A stretch of 40,844 nucleotides of DNA from Ruminococcaceae bacterium UBA7217 (GCA_002490425.1 DKTZ01000048.1:1-40844), one strand, 5' to 3'. Counted from the first letter of the stretch, positions 16,431 through 24,940 are shown. The notes: generated by a model from the letters alone, not told the origin. Made by a program: numbers and translations.

Positions 16431-17495
16431 ATGTTTGATATGATTTCACTGGGCGAAATAATGCTTCGTCTTGACCCGGGCGACGGCAGAATTAAAACCG
16501 CACGCTCATTTAAGGCTTGGGAAGGCGGCGGCGAATACAATGTAGCCCGCGGACTTCGCAGATGCTTCGGCTTAAAAACCGCCGCAGTGACTGCTCTTGC
16601 GGACAATGAGGTTGGCAGACTTGTCGAGGATTTTATGCTTCAGGGCGGTGTTGACACCTCTCTGATTAAATGGGTAAAATATGATGGCATCGGCAGAACT
16701 GTCCGCAACGGTCTTAACTTTACAGAGCGTGGATACGGAGTAAGAGGAGCTGTGGGCGTTTCCGACAGAGGAAATACCGCCGTATCACAGCTTAAAGCGG
16801 GCGACATTGACTGGGATTACATTTTTGGAACACTCGGCGTTCGCTGGCTTCACACGGGCGGAATTTTTGCCGCTCTTTCCGAAACAACCTCCGAGGTTGT
16901 TATTGAGGCGGTAAAAACCGCTAAAAAATACGGCACAATTGTTTCTTATGACCTTAACTACCGTCCGTCTCTCTGGAATGACATCGGCGGAAAGGCAAAG
17001 GCTCAGGAGGTTAATAAGGAAATCGCAAAATATATTGATGTTATGATAGGCAACGAGGAAGATTTTACGGCGTGCCTCGGCTTTGAGATTGAGGGTAACG
17101 ACGAAAATCTTAAAGAGCTTAACATTGAGGGTTATTACAAAATGCTTGAGCAGGTTGTCACAGCGTATCCTAATTTCAAGGTTATTGCAACAACTCTTCG
17201 CACCGTTAAAACCGCCACCGTAAACGACTGGTCTGCAATTTGCTATGCGGACGGAACTGTTTACAACGGACTTTCATTCCCCGCTCTTGAAATTTATGAC
17301 AGAGTAGGCGGCGGCGACTCATTTGCCTCCGGTCTTATTTACGGGCTTATGACAACGGGCGACCCGCAGACGGCAGTAAACTACGGGGTTGCGCACGGCG
17401 CACTTGCAATGACAACCCCGGGTGACACATCAATGGCATCGCTCAAAGAAGTAGAAAAAATTGTTTCAGGCGCAGGTGCAAGAGTTGATAGATAG
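16431..17495 (+). CDS. kdgK: 2-keto-3-deoxygluconate kinase (PfkB family)
   Basis: The 354-residue ribokinase-family protein begins ISLGEIMLRLDPGDGR, has the GGGEYNVARGL sugar-binding block and ends with RVGGGDSFASGLIYGL, where Asp296 is the catalytic base. Between uxuA/uxuB and KDPG aldolase it would phosphorylate KDG to KDPG. The start is uncertain: GTG 16356 and ATG 16398 are in frame, and the AAAGGAG at 16346-16352 is not well spaced for any of them. ATG 16431 best fits the family N-terminus. Confidence 0.9.
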   Translation: MFDMISLGEIMLRLDPGDGRIKTARSFKAWEGGGEYNVARGLRRCFGLKTAAVTALADNEVGRLVEDFMLQGGVDTSLIKWVKYDGIGRTVRNGLNFTERGYGVRGAVGVSDRGNTAVSQLKAGDIDWDYIFGTLGVRWLHTGGIFAALSETTSEVVIEAVKTAKKYGTIVSYDLNYRPSLWNDIGGKAKAQEVNKEIAKYIDVMIGNEEDFTACLGFEIEGNDENLKELNIEGYYKMLEQVVTAYPNFKVIATTLRTVKTATVNDWSAICYADGTVYNGLSFPALEIYDRVGGGDSFASGLIYGLMTTGDPQTAVNYGVAHGALAMTTPGDTSMASLKEVEKIVSGAGARVDR

Positions 17496-17624
17496 TTTAT
17501 TTTTCCAAATACTGAGGTGTATTCGGCTTGCAATATTTTTATACAGCCGTCGCCTCCACGCCTTGCCTAACATAAAAATAATATAGTTCGGGTTTTCACC
17601 TAACAAATCTAAGGAGTTTTAATA
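17496..17624. other. Gap between kdgK and eda with degenerate palindromic sequence
   Basis: These 129 bases hold a GC-containing stretch (17513-17570) in which CGGCT and AGCCG arms can pair around an AT-rich loop, resembling the decayed GTAGGG-type repeats elsewhere in the window. No promoter of good quality and no clear T-tract terminator was seen. The eda ribosome site (AAGGAG) is at the right end. Confidence 0.3.
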
Positions 17625-18281
17625 ATGGATAAAGAAAAAATAATTACCAGAATACAGGACTGCGGAATTGTTGCCGTTGTCCGTGCCGAGTCAGTTGACA
17701 AGGCGGTTCGCATTACGGACGCTTGCATTGAGGGCGGTGTTGCCGCTATTGAGCTTACCTTTACTGTACCGCACGCCGATAAGGTTATTGAAGAGCTTGC
17801 AAAGCGCTACACTCCCGAGCAGATTATCCTCGGTGCGGGCACGGTTCTTGACGCTCCCACAGCAAGAATTGCAATGCTTTCAGGTGCAGAATACATTGTC
17901 AGTCCTGCTCTTGACCTTGACACGCTTCACCTTTGCAACCGTTACAGAGTGCCTATGATGCCCGGCATTATGACCGTAACCGAGGGACTTACCGCTATGG
18001 AGAACGGTGCGGATATTTTAAAGGTTTTCCCTGCCGACCTTTTCGGACCGAAAATTATCAAGGACATAAGAGGGCCTATTCCTTATGCTAAAATTATGCC
18101 CACGGGCGGTGTTGACGCCGACAATGTAGGCGAATGGATTAAAGCAGGCGCTGTTGCAGTGGGTGCAGGCTCATCTCTTACCGCAGGTGCTAAAACAGGC
18201 GATTACAAGAAAATCACCGAAACTGGCAAACGCTTTATAGAAAACATTAAGCTTGCCCGTGCCGAAATGGCGGGTAAATAA
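17625..18281 (+). CDS. eda: KDPG/KHG aldolase
   Basis: The 218-residue class I aldolase cleaves 2-keto-3-deoxy-6-phosphogluconate to pyruvate and glyceraldehyde-3-phosphate. GIVAVVRAES at the start, IELTFTVPHA with the catalytic Glu, ILGAGTVLD, and the Schiff-base Lys133 in ILKVFPADLFGP are all present, followed by the phosphate-binding MPTGGV. It is the last gene of the hexuronate operon, with a strong terminator 26 bases downstream. Confidence 0.95.
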   Translation: MDKEKIITRIQDCGIVAVVRAESVDKAVRITDACIEGGVAAIELTFTVPHADKVIEELAKRYTPEQIILGAGTVLDAPTARIAMLSGAEYIVSPALDLDTLHLCNRYRVPMMPGIMTVTEGLTAMENGADILKVFPADLFGPKIIKDIRGPIPYAKIMPTGGVDADNVGEWIKAGAVAVGAGSSLTAGAKTGDYKKITETGKRFIENIKLARAEMAGK

Positions 18282-18306
18282 TTCACATTTTGTGTATATG
18301 AAAAAT

Positions 18307-18342
18307 AGAGTTATCTGTAAAAATGGATAACTCTGTTTTTAT
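18307..18342 (+). terminator. Rho-independent terminator of the hexuronate operon
   Basis: A perfect 9-bp stem (18307-18315 with 18326-18334) with a 10-base loop is followed by GTTTTTATAT. Confidence 0.85.
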
Positions 18343-18351
18343 ATATTATGC

Positions 18352-18380
18352 TTGAAGATTTTAGATATAAGTGATATATT
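18352..18380 (+). promoter_or_regulatory. Promoter of the LRR/dockerin gene
   Basis: TTGAAG (18352-18357), 17-bp spacer, TATATT (18375-18380), 36 bases before the TTG start. Confidence 0.5.
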
Positions 18381-18415
18381 TATTATATAACTTTTCAGAA
18401 AGGTAGGGGAGTTGA

Positions 18416-19804
18416 TTGAAGAAAATAATATCGGTTTTTTTATCGGTAATTACAATTTTATATGTATTTTCTTTTTCTGCTTTCTCCCTTGTCAGTGGAA
18501 AATATTCTTATATTGTTGAGAACGGAAAAGCGGTAATAACGGGATATTACGGAACGGATTCGGCTCTTTCAATTCCGAGCACGCTCGGCGGGTGCTCTGT
18601 CTTTGCAATAGGCGAGGGTGCATTCAAAAACAATACAAATTTAATATCTGTAACTCTTCCCGAAGGCGTTTGCGAGGTAAGAGCAGAGGCATTTAACTCC
18701 TGTACTGCACTTTCAACAATAACACTGCCGTCAACAATTTTAAGATTCGGTGAAAATGCAATAAAAAATACGGCTTATTACAATAATAAGTCCAATTGGA
18801 CAGTAAGACCTGAAAATTTAGGCGGTTCGGGCGGCATTACTATCGGCGGAGGGCAGGACACAATTCCTTGGGAGTTTATTAAGGCAAGCAAGCTTGAATA
18901 TCTCTACCTCGGCACGGTTCTTGTTGAGTGCTTCGTTGAGGGCGCATATTCCGTAAAATATGAAACAACTGTAATTGCTGACGGTGCTTTCAGCGGAGAA
19001 CAGTTTAAAGAATGTAATTTGTCCTCAAAAACTGTCACAGTAGGCGCACGGGCATTTAAAGATTGCGTTTCACTTTCCAAGGTTTTGCTTAACGGTAAAT
19101 GTAAAATTTACGAAGACGCATTTTTAAATACTGCAATTTATAACACTCCGTCAAATTGGATAAACGATTTCCTTGTAATTGACAGGCGTGCTGTTGCGTC
19201 AAAAAAGGACGCCGAAGAATTAGTTGCAGGCGACGGTATAACTTATATTTCAAACGGAATAATAGGAACAAAAAATGTTTATTTGCCCGAGTCAGTCGAA
19301 TATATTGATATTGACGCTTTCAACGGAAAAAGCTCGGTAATTTACGGCTTCGGCGGGTCTTATGCCGAGAGCTTTGCCACAGAAAACGGCTTTAATTTTG
19401 TGGATTTGAATGATATTTTGCTCGGTGATATGGATTTTGACAGAACTTTATCGCCAAACGATTACGCAATTTACCATACTTTTGTTACCTGTTCGCACGA
19501 AATGACAAAATACGAGCAAATGGCAGCCGACCTAAATGCAGACGGCGCATTTGATGCGTTTGATGCAATTTATTTGCAGATTTTGATAAACGATAAGACG
19601 GCAACAGTAAAGGGCGATGTTAACGGTGACGGAAAAATTAACGGTGATGATTACACTTTTCTGTCAAATGTTGTGAAATGCAGCTGCAACGGAATCGGAG
19701 AGAATTATCTTAAGCGTTCGGATTTGAACGGCGACGGCGCTATTGACGCTTTTGACGTAATTTATCTTGATTTATATCTAAACGGAAAGGCGAGCTTACA
19801 GTAA
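18416..19804 (+). CDS. Secreted BspA-type LRR protein with two dockerin-like modules
   Basis: The protein has 462 residues. A signal peptide (about 1-25, VFSFSAFS) is followed by BspA/LRR_5-type repeats: FAIGEGAFKNNTNLISVTLP, VRAEAFNSCTALSTITLP, and later ADGAFSGEQFKECNL and VGARAFKDCVSLSKVLL. From about 337 come two dockerin-like modules, each with two Ca2+ loops: GDMDFDRTLS (degenerate) and DLNADGAFDAFD, then GDVNGDGKINGDD and DLNGDGAIDAFD (from about 400). Such proteins bind cell-surface or scaffold cohesins. The start is TTG, placed five bases after AGGGGAG. The stop directly abuts the next ATG. Confidence 0.85.
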   Translation: MKKIISVFLSVITILYVFSFSAFSLVSGKYSYIVENGKAVITGYYGTDSALSIPSTLGGCSVFAIGEGAFKNNTNLISVTLPEGVCEVRAEAFNSCTALSTITLPSTILRFGENAIKNTAYYNNKSNWTVRPENLGGSGGITIGGGQDTIPWEFIKASKLEYLYLGTVLVECFVEGAYSVKYETTVIADGAFSGEQFKECNLSSKTVTVGARAFKDCVSLSKVLLNGKCKIYEDAFLNTAIYNTPSNWINDFLVIDRRAVASKKDAEELVAGDGITYISNGIIGTKNVYLPESVEYIDIDAFNGKSSVIYGFGGSYAESFATENGFNFVDLNDILLGDMDFDRTLSPNDYAIYHTFVTCSHEMTKYEQMAADLNADGAFDAFDAIYLQILINDKTATVKGDVNGDGKINGDDYTFLSNVVKCSCNGIGENYLKRSDLNGDGAIDAFDVIYLDLYLNGKASLQ

Positions 19805-21214
19805 ATGAGAGTTCTTGAAAATTTAAAACCCGAGAAAGTGTTTGAATATTTTGAAGATTTGTGCGCTGTTCCTCACGGTTCGGGTAACACAAAACAGATA
19901 AGCGATTACTGCGTAAATTTTGCTAAGGAGCACGGATTTTCTTTTGTTCAGGACAGCTTAAATAACGTGATTATCAGAAAAAATGCAAGTGCAGGCTATG
20001 AAAACAGTCCCACCGTTATTTTACAGGGACATCTTGATATGGTTTGTGAAAAGGACAGCACATCTAAGATGGATTTCTTAAAGGACGGTTTGTCACTTCG
20101 CTTGGACGGAGATTTTGTGTCGGCAGACGGCACAACCTTGGGCGGTGACGACGGCATAGCCGTAGCAATGGCGCTCAGCGTGCTTGACAGCACTGATATT
20201 TTGCATCCGCCTCTTGAGGTGCTTTTTACGACTGATGAAGAAACAGGAATGTACGGCGCAGACGGGCTTGACGCATCACTTTTAAAGGGTAAAATTCTTT
20301 TGAATATCGACTCTGAGGACGAAGGTATTTTAACTGTCGGGTGTGCAGGCGGAGCGAGGGCGGATATAAGAAAATCGCTGACCTTTGGTGAAACGGCGAA
20401 AACGAAAAAAATCGTTATATCGGGTCTTGCCGGCGGACATTCGGGCGTTGAAATTCACAAAAACAGGCATAATGCAAATAAGCTTATGCTTGAACTTTTG
20501 AACAGTATACCGAATGTAAAATTGGCTTATGTTTCGGGTGGTGCAAAGGACAATGTCATTCCGAACAGGTGTGAATGTTCTGTATGTGCCGACTGTGATT
20601 TAACGGAAATCATAGATACATTCATAAAGGATAAATATAATTCTGCCGACCCGAATTTGCAAATAACCGTAACGGACGGCGTGGTGCTTCCCGTTATAAA
20701 CGAAAAAGCTACACGTGAAATTATTGATTTAATCTGCGCACTTCCCAACGGCGTTCAAAAAATGAGCACTCAAATTCCTTCACTCGTTCAGACTTCTTTA
20801 AATCTCGGTGTGGTGAAAATCGAAAATAATACTTTATACTGCACATTCTCTGTCAGAAGCTCGGTTAATTCCGAAAAATATGAGATTTTAAATAAGCTAA
20901 AAAATATTGCGGACAGTTTCGATGCTGATTTCAGCGACCATGGGCATTATCCTGCGTGGGAGTACAGAGAAAACTCGCATTTGCGTGATGTAATGGTTAA
21001 AACATTTGAGAAACTTTACGGCAGAAAGCCTACTGTGGATGTTATTCACGCAGGGCTTGAATGTGGAATTTTCTGCGATAAAATCGACAGGCTTGATGCA
21101 GTTTCATTCGGTCCTGATTTATTTGACATTCACACGGTGAACGAAAGACTTTCGGTGTCTTCGGTGCAAAGAACATACGAATTTCTCTGCGAAACGCTGA
21201 AAAATCTGAGGTAA
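19805..21214 (+). CDS. pepD: Aminoacyl-histidine dipeptidase (PepD-like, M20)
   Basis: The 469-residue di-zinc M20 peptidase has zinc-ligand motifs in order: LQGHLDMVCEKD, LGGDDGIAVAMAL, TTDEETGMYGADGL and NIDSEDEGIL, with the dimerisation-domain block AGGHSGVEIHKNRHNA. AVPHGSGN near the N-terminus is typical of beta-Ala-His/Xaa-His dipeptidases. It would act in the cytoplasm on imported dipeptides. ATG follows the LRR stop with no spacing, and pepT begins four bases later. Confidence 0.93.
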   Translation: MRVLENLKPEKVFEYFEDLCAVPHGSGNTKQISDYCVNFAKEHGFSFVQDSLNNVIIRKNASAGYENSPTVILQGHLDMVCEKDSTSKMDFLKDGLSLRLDGDFVSADGTTLGGDDGIAVAMALSVLDSTDILHPPLEVLFTTDEETGMYGADGLDASLLKGKILLNIDSEDEGILTVGCAGGARADIRKSLTFGETAKTKKIVISGLAGGHSGVEIHKNRHNANKLMLELLNSIPNVKLAYVSGGAKDNVIPNRCECSVCADCDLTEIIDTFIKDKYNSADPNLQITVTDGVVLPVINEKATREIIDLICALPNGVQKMSTQIPSLVQTSLNLGVVKIENNTLYCTFSVRSSVNSEKYEILNKLKNIADSFDADFSDHGHYPAWEYRENSHLRDVMVKTFEKLYGRKPTVDVIHAGLECGIFCDKIDRLDAVSFGPDLFDIHTVNERLSVSSVQRTYEFLCETLKNLR

Positions 21215-21218
21215 AGTA

Positions 21219-22418
21219 ATGAATATAAAAGAAAGATTTTTAAAATATGTTTCATTTGAAACCTCTTCCTGTGAAGAGAGCAAAAACGTACCGTCAACCG
21301 ACGGGCAGATGGTATTTGCTGAATATCTTAAAAATGAGCTTAAAAGCATTGGACTTGAAAATGCCGAATTGGACGAAAACGGCTATGTGTATGCGTTCTT
21401 GCCCTCGAATGACGGTACTGATAACGCAATCGGCTTTATTTCACATATGGACACCTCTCCGGCAGTTTCAGGAAAAAACATTTCACCCGAAAGCGTCATT
21501 TACACGGGCGGTGACATTAAGCTTAAAAAATGCGGTGAAATAAGCGTTTCGGCGTATCCTTTTTTGCAGGATTTTGTCGGTCAGGAGCTGATTGTTACTG
21601 ACGGAACGACGCTCCTCGGCGCAGACGACAAATCGGGAATTGCCGAAATAGTCACTGCTTGCGAATATATTATATCTCACCCTGAAATTGAGCATAAGGG
21701 CATTGCCGTTTGCATAACGCCCGATGAAGAAATCGGCAGGGGAGCAGACTGCTTTGATTTTGAAAAATTCAATGCAAAATGTGCTTATACCGTTGACGGC
21801 GGACTTTTGGGCGAAATAGAATACGAAAACTTTAATGCGGCGTCGGCACACTTTACGGTGAACGGAATAAATATTCACCCGGGTGACGCAAAAAACAAGA
21901 TGAAAAATTCGGTTCTGATAGCTTTAGAACTTGTTAACCTTTTCCCAAAGGCAGAAACTCCTGCCCACACGGAAAAGTACGAGGGATTTTATCATGTCTG
22001 CGGAATATCGGGAGATGAAACAAAAACAATCGTTAATATGATAATCCGCGACCACGACATGGATTTATTTGAAAAGCGAAAGAAATTTGCCGAAAATGCA
22101 GTCAGCTTTATAAATTCGGTTTACGGCGAGAATACCGTTTCAGCCGAGATAAAAGACAGTTATTATAATATGAAACCGAAGATTTTACCACATATGGAGC
22201 TTATTAAGAATGCTGAAAAAGCAATGCAAAGCGTGGATGTTACGCCTAAAATTGTTCCGATAAGGGGCGGAACGGACGGCGCAAGACTTTCTTATGAAGG
22301 ACTTCCGTGCCCCAATCTTTCAACAGGTGGAGCAAATTTCCACAGCGTGCACGAATTTGTATCCGTCGATTCAATGACAAAAATGACAGAAGTTTTGATT
22401 GAGCTTGCAAAAATGTGA
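21219..22418 (+). CDS. pepT: Peptidase T (tripeptidase, M20B)
   Basis: The 399-residue zinc aminotripeptidase shows the PepT motifs FISHMDTSPAVSG, TLLGADDKSGIAEIVTA, TPDEEIGRGAD, YTVDGGLLGEIEYENFNAA, PIRGGTDGARLSY and CPNLSTGGANFHSVHEFV. The last block carries a zinc-binding His. Length is usual. It is paired with the PepD-like gene, so the operon supports use of short peptides. A terminator overlaps the stop codon. Confidence 0.95.
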   Translation: MNIKERFLKYVSFETSSCEESKNVPSTDGQMVFAEYLKNELKSIGLENAELDENGYVYAFLPSNDGTDNAIGFISHMDTSPAVSGKNISPESVIYTGGDIKLKKCGEISVSAYPFLQDFVGQELIVTDGTTLLGADDKSGIAEIVTACEYIISHPEIEHKGIAVCITPDEEIGRGADCFDFEKFNAKCAYTVDGGLLGEIEYENFNAASAHFTVNGINIHPGDAKNKMKNSVLIALELVNLFPKAETPAHTEKYEGFYHVCGISGDETKTIVNMIIRDHDMDLFEKRKKFAENAVSFINSVYGENTVSAEIKDSYYNMKPKILPHMELIKNAEKAMQSVDVTPKIVPIRGGTDGARLSYEGLPCPNLSTGGANFHSVHEFVSVDSMTKMTEVLIELAKM

Positions 22419-22453
22419 AAAAAGCTGACAGTTGCGGGTGTCCGCTTTTTTGT
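22418..22453 (+). terminator. Terminator after pepT
   Basis: AAAAAAGC plus GACA pair with TGTC plus GCTTTTTT (one internal mismatch, 8-base loop), followed by TTTTTTG. Confidence 0.8.
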
Positions 22454-22520
22454 ATTCACCCCGTAGGGAACTTAATTTTGCGTTCCGCAAAAATAAGCTT
22501 TACTTATTTGACACATAAAA

Positions 22521-22650
22521 TCGTAGGGGACGATGCCCACATCGTCCCGTGAAAATTGCATATAACTTATTCGGGCGGATGAAGGGCATCCGCCCCTACT
22601 ATTTATATGCTTATATAATTACAGCGTAGGGCGGGGGCTTGCTCCCGCCG
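22521..22650. repeat. Three-hairpin intergenic GTAGGG-type palindromic repeat module, copy A
   Basis: Three GC-rich hairpins lie in tandem: GGGACGATG/CATCGTCCC (22527-22548), GGGCGGATG/CATCCGCCC (22573-22595) and GGCGGG/CCCGCC (22630-22649). The right two-thirds recur at 27991-28099 with the same order and nearly the same spacing. The third hairpin with its flank (22621-22650) is the exact reverse complement of 32029-32058 inside the RAYT-like gene. This is the organisation of REP-type elements mobilised by RAYT transposases. Confidence 0.8.
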
Positions 22651-22706
22651 TTTTTTCGCTCCATCTTTGAGGGAGCCGGCTTTTGCGTACAATACTGTTT
22701 TAATTT

Positions 22707-22910
22707 TTATTTTTCGTCCGTCCTGTCGAGAAGATAGTCAACCGAAACGCCGTAATAATCGGCAAGCTTTATGAGCACCTCTGCCGTCAGCGCTATTACG
22801 CCTGTTTCGTACTGCGAATATGTGTTCTGCGAAACATTGAGAATTTGCGCAATATCCTTTTGCCGTAAATCGTTATCTTCCCGAAGGTCTTTTAAATGTC
22901 TGAAAATCAC
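22707..22910 (-). CDS. Small XRE family regulator
   Basis: The 67-residue protein is a single HTH_XRE domain: HLKDLREDNDLRQKDIAQIL, SQNTYSQYETGV, then LADYYGVSVDYLLDRTDEK. I chose GTG 22910 because TTAGGTGA lies six bases before it; the in-frame GTG at 22919 overlaps that site. Two dyads with ATCTG/CAGAT half-sites occupy the 78-base gap to the divergent membrane-protein operon, so it probably represses that operon and itself. Confidence 0.85.
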   Translation of the reverse strand: MIFRHLKDLREDNDLRQKDIAQILNVSQNTYSQYETGVIALTAEVLIKLADYYGVSVDYLLDRTDEK

Positions 22911-22934
22911 AATAATCACCTAAGATTATTATGC

Positions 22935-22955
22935 AATATCTGTAATTCAGATATT
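22935..22955. promoter_or_regulatory. XRE operator copy 1
   Basis: Perfect 8-5-8 palindrome AATATCTG-TAATT-CAGATATT, whose right end touches the -35 box at 22954. It shares the ATCTG/CAGAT half-sites with the second dyad at 22963. Confidence 0.7.
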
Positions 22956-22982
22956 GACTTTTATCTGTAGTACAGATATAAT
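22954..22982 (+). promoter_or_regulatory. Promoter with operator in the spacer, probably giving a leaderless mRNA
   Basis: TTGACT (22954-22959), 17-bp spacer, TATAAT (22977-22982). The perfect dyad ATCTGTA-G-TACAGAT (22963-22977) fills the spacer. Initiation 6-7 bases after the -10 box falls on the ATG at 22989. Confidence 0.75.
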
Positions 22983-22988
22983 GTGAAT

Positions 22989-23387
22989 ATGGAAAGAAAA
23001 ATACTGACATTTTTCATCAATATATTTTTGCCGCTCGCAGTTGGATTATGCATTTATTTGCTGTTTTACAGCGGGACGTTTCTCAATTTACTGTTCGGAA
23101 TTGAAATGCACATTAGGGCAAAATCGCTTTTAGGTATTTTTATTAAATCTTGGGCTTGCGACATCTTGTGGTCGTATGCGCTTACATATTCGCTTTATTT
23201 GGCTTTGTACGCCTTTAAAAGAAAAATTGCGATTTCGGCTATTTTATCAATCTGTATTGTAACTGTTTTTGAACTGCTTCAGCTTTTTGGAAAGGTTAAA
23301 GGTACATTTGATATTTTAGATATAATATTTCAAATTGCGGCGGTGCTGTTAGCCGCAAGAGTAATTAAAAGGAGAGAAAAGATATGA
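22989..23387 (+). CDS. Small polytopic membrane protein, VanZ-like
   Basis: The 132-residue protein has about four membrane helices (about 8-28, 45-72, 78-95, 110-126). The segment VFELLQLFGKVKGTFDILDI resembles the conserved Glu and F-D-xx-D of VanZ-like proteins, but the match is weak. ATG 22989 coincides with the predicted transcription start, so the mRNA would be leaderless; GTG 22983 is also in frame but would not be transcribed. It overlaps the next gene by four bases. Confidence 0.7.
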   Translation: MERKILTFFINIFLPLAVGLCIYLLFYSGTFLNLLFGIEMHIRAKSLLGIFIKSWACDILWSYALTYSLYLALYAFKRKIAISAILSICIVTVFELLQLFGKVKGTFDILDIIFQIAAVLLAARVIKRREKI

Positions 23388-23926
23388 AAAAATTTTTATC
23401 ATTAGTTATGGCGGTTGTAGTTATATGCTCGTTTGTGCTTTTTGCATTGGGCAGCGGAAGTGATGCGGAAACGTCGTCAAACGGTACAGGAACGGATGTT
23501 TCTAACTCTAACGCTGCGGCAGAGCTGCCTGTTTACGGTGTGGGCGAATCAGTCAGCGTTAAGACCTCCTCAGGAGAATATACCGTTAAAATCACAGGCG
23601 TCAAGGAAACATCGGAAAGAAATGAATTTTCAGATGTTAAGGCGGGCAGGGTAATACTTATATCTTATGAGTATGAAAATGTTTCATATACCAATGACCT
23701 TTCGGTCAGCGATATGAATATGAAGGTGTATGACAAAGACAGTAATTTACTTGAAACATATCCTGCAACAGAGGGAAAATACGGCTCGTCAGTGGGTACA
23801 GGCAGAAAGAGCAACGGCGTTGCCGCTTATGCGCTGAATAATGAAAACAGTTATATTGAAATAGATTTCTATGATAATATATTTAATTCAAAAGCTGATT
23901 GCAGATTTAAAATTGAATGGAAATAA
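23384..23926 (+). CDS. Secreted DUF4352-like protein
   Basis: The 180-residue protein has a signal peptide (about 1-23, MAVVVICSFVLFALGSGS). A Ser/Thr/Asn-rich linker and a beta-sandwich domain follow, of the kind labelled DUF4352: YGVGESVSVKTSSGEYTVKI, LISYEYENVS, and ending DCRFKIEWK. There is no lipobox Cys, so it is either secreted or held by an uncleaved signal. It overlaps the membrane-protein gene by ATGA, and both are under the XRE-controlled promoter. Confidence 0.75.
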   Translation: MKKFLSLVMAVVVICSFVLFALGSGSDAETSSNGTGTDVSNSNAAAELPVYGVGESVSVKTSSGEYTVKITGVKETSERNEFSDVKAGRVILISYEYENVSYTNDLSVSDMNMKVYDKDSNLLETYPATEGKYGSSVGTGRKSNGVAAYALNNENSYIEIDFYDNIFNSKADCRFKIEWK

Positions 23927-23955
23927 AAAACGGGGACTCGTTTGAGTCCCCGCAA
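23925..23955 (-). terminator. Terminator of the HAD phosphatase gene
   Basis: A perfect 9-bp stem (23931-23939 with 23944-23952) has a 4-base loop. On the minus strand a TTTTTT tract follows (23930-23925), so it serves the minus-strand gene ending at 23968. It may also slow plus-strand transcription ending at 23926. Confidence 0.8.
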
Positions 23956-23967
23956 TACTTTAATGAT

Positions 23968-24801
23968 TTATATTTCAATTCCGTTTTCGCTTGCAATAAA
24001 TTTTACAACGCTGTCGCTGTTGTTTTCGCCGATTATGATGTCGGCGATTTTTTTGACCTCTTCGGCGGCATTGCTGACGGCGACACTTCGGTCGGCACCC
24101 TTCAGCATTGGTATATCGTTAAGGTTATCTCCAAATGCCACCGCTTTTTCCGCCTTTGTGTATTCCTTTACAAATTTAACGGCATTTGCCTTTGACGCCG
24201 TGTCCGCAAAAACCTCTAAAAGCCACCCGCTTGTGTAGCTGTCAGGATAAAACACAAAGTTTATGCCGTTTACATTTTTTAGCTCTTCTGTAACAGGCAA
24301 AAGCAAATCTTTCGGCGCAAAGAAGTTAAAATAAACGGGATTTTGATTTTCGGGTAACTTGTAAAGCGATTTTACCTTGTAAAATCTGCCGTTAAGCATT
24401 TCTTTTCGTGTGTCAAAAAACCATTGCATAGCTTTTGTGTCAATTCCCGTGCACTGAATTGAAAGGTCTTTCCCGTCAAATGAAAAAACATTCGGATGCA
24501 GAGCATATTTTTCAAAAATATCAAGTACCTTTTTATACGGCTCACTGTCAATTTTACAGTATTTTATCACTCGGTTTTCGGAAAAATCATAGACAAAAAC
24601 GCCGTTCATAAGCACCGCAGGCGCTGAAAGCGGAATGTCCTTTAAAAGCTGACCGCCCGTTATCATACTTCTCGCAGTTGCAACTGAAAAAAGCACGTCC
24701 TTTTCGTAAAATTCTTTTATTTTTGCGATTTCGTACTCGGAAAGTGTTGCGTCCGAGTGCAAAAGCGTACCGTCCAAGTCCGTTATGTATAAGGTTTTCA
24801 T
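23968..24801 (-). CDS. Cof-type HAD family hydrolase
   Basis: The 277-residue HAD IIB phosphatase has motif I ITDLDGTLL with nucleophile Asp8 and acid Asp10, motif II VATARS, motif III Lys in the YTKAEK region, and motif IV AFGDNLNDIPML. A C2-type cap lies between residues 85 and 190. Such enzymes dephosphorylate sugar phosphates or cofactors such as FMN and PLP. Specificity is not predictable. It has its own promoter and terminator. Confidence 0.92.
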   Translation of the reverse strand: MKTLYITDLDGTLLHSDATLSEYEIAKIKEFYEKDVLFSVATARSMITGGQLLKDIPLSAPAVLMNGVFVYDFSENRVIKYCKIDSEPYKKVLDIFEKYALHPNVFSFDGKDLSIQCTGIDTKAMQWFFDTRKEMLNGRFYKVKSLYKLPENQNPVYFNFFAPKDLLLPVTEELKNVNGINFVFYPDSYTSGWLLEVFADTASKANAVKFVKEYTKAEKAVAFGDNLNDIPMLKGADRSVAVSNAAEEVKKIADIIIGENNSDSVVKFIASENGIEI

Positions 24802-24842
24802 ATTTTCCCCCGTATGTTTATTTAAGCTTCAATTTTATATTT

Positions 24843-24871
24843 ATTTTACAGTAGGCCTTAAAAAATGTCAA
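24843..24871 (-). promoter_or_regulatory. Promoter of the HAD phosphatase gene
   Basis: Minus strand: TTGACA (24871-24866), 17-bp spacer, TAAAAT (24848-24843). A near-consensus site. Confidence 0.7.
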
Positions 24872-24924
24872 ACTGTATTGCTTTTACCGCTCAAAAATGG
24901 TTTAATATATTAAAGTAATAAAGA

Positions 24925-24940
24925 GACTGATTATTCAGTC
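24925..24940. promoter_or_regulatory. Dyad upstream of the DUF5058 gene
   Basis: Perfect GACTGA-TTAT-TCAGTC palindrome, 19 bases before the ATG at 24959. It could be an operator or a small mRNA hairpin. No partner regulator is evident. Confidence 0.35.

Noticed and set aside
17496..17624. Riboswitch or T-box before eda
   Set aside because: No conserved core, no specifier/antiterminator arrangement; the weak pairing is better read as a decayed repeat.
22521..22650. CRISPR array
   Set aside because: The hairpins differ in sequence, spacers are AT-rich and irregular, no cas genes are near, and the units match RAYT-type palindromes.
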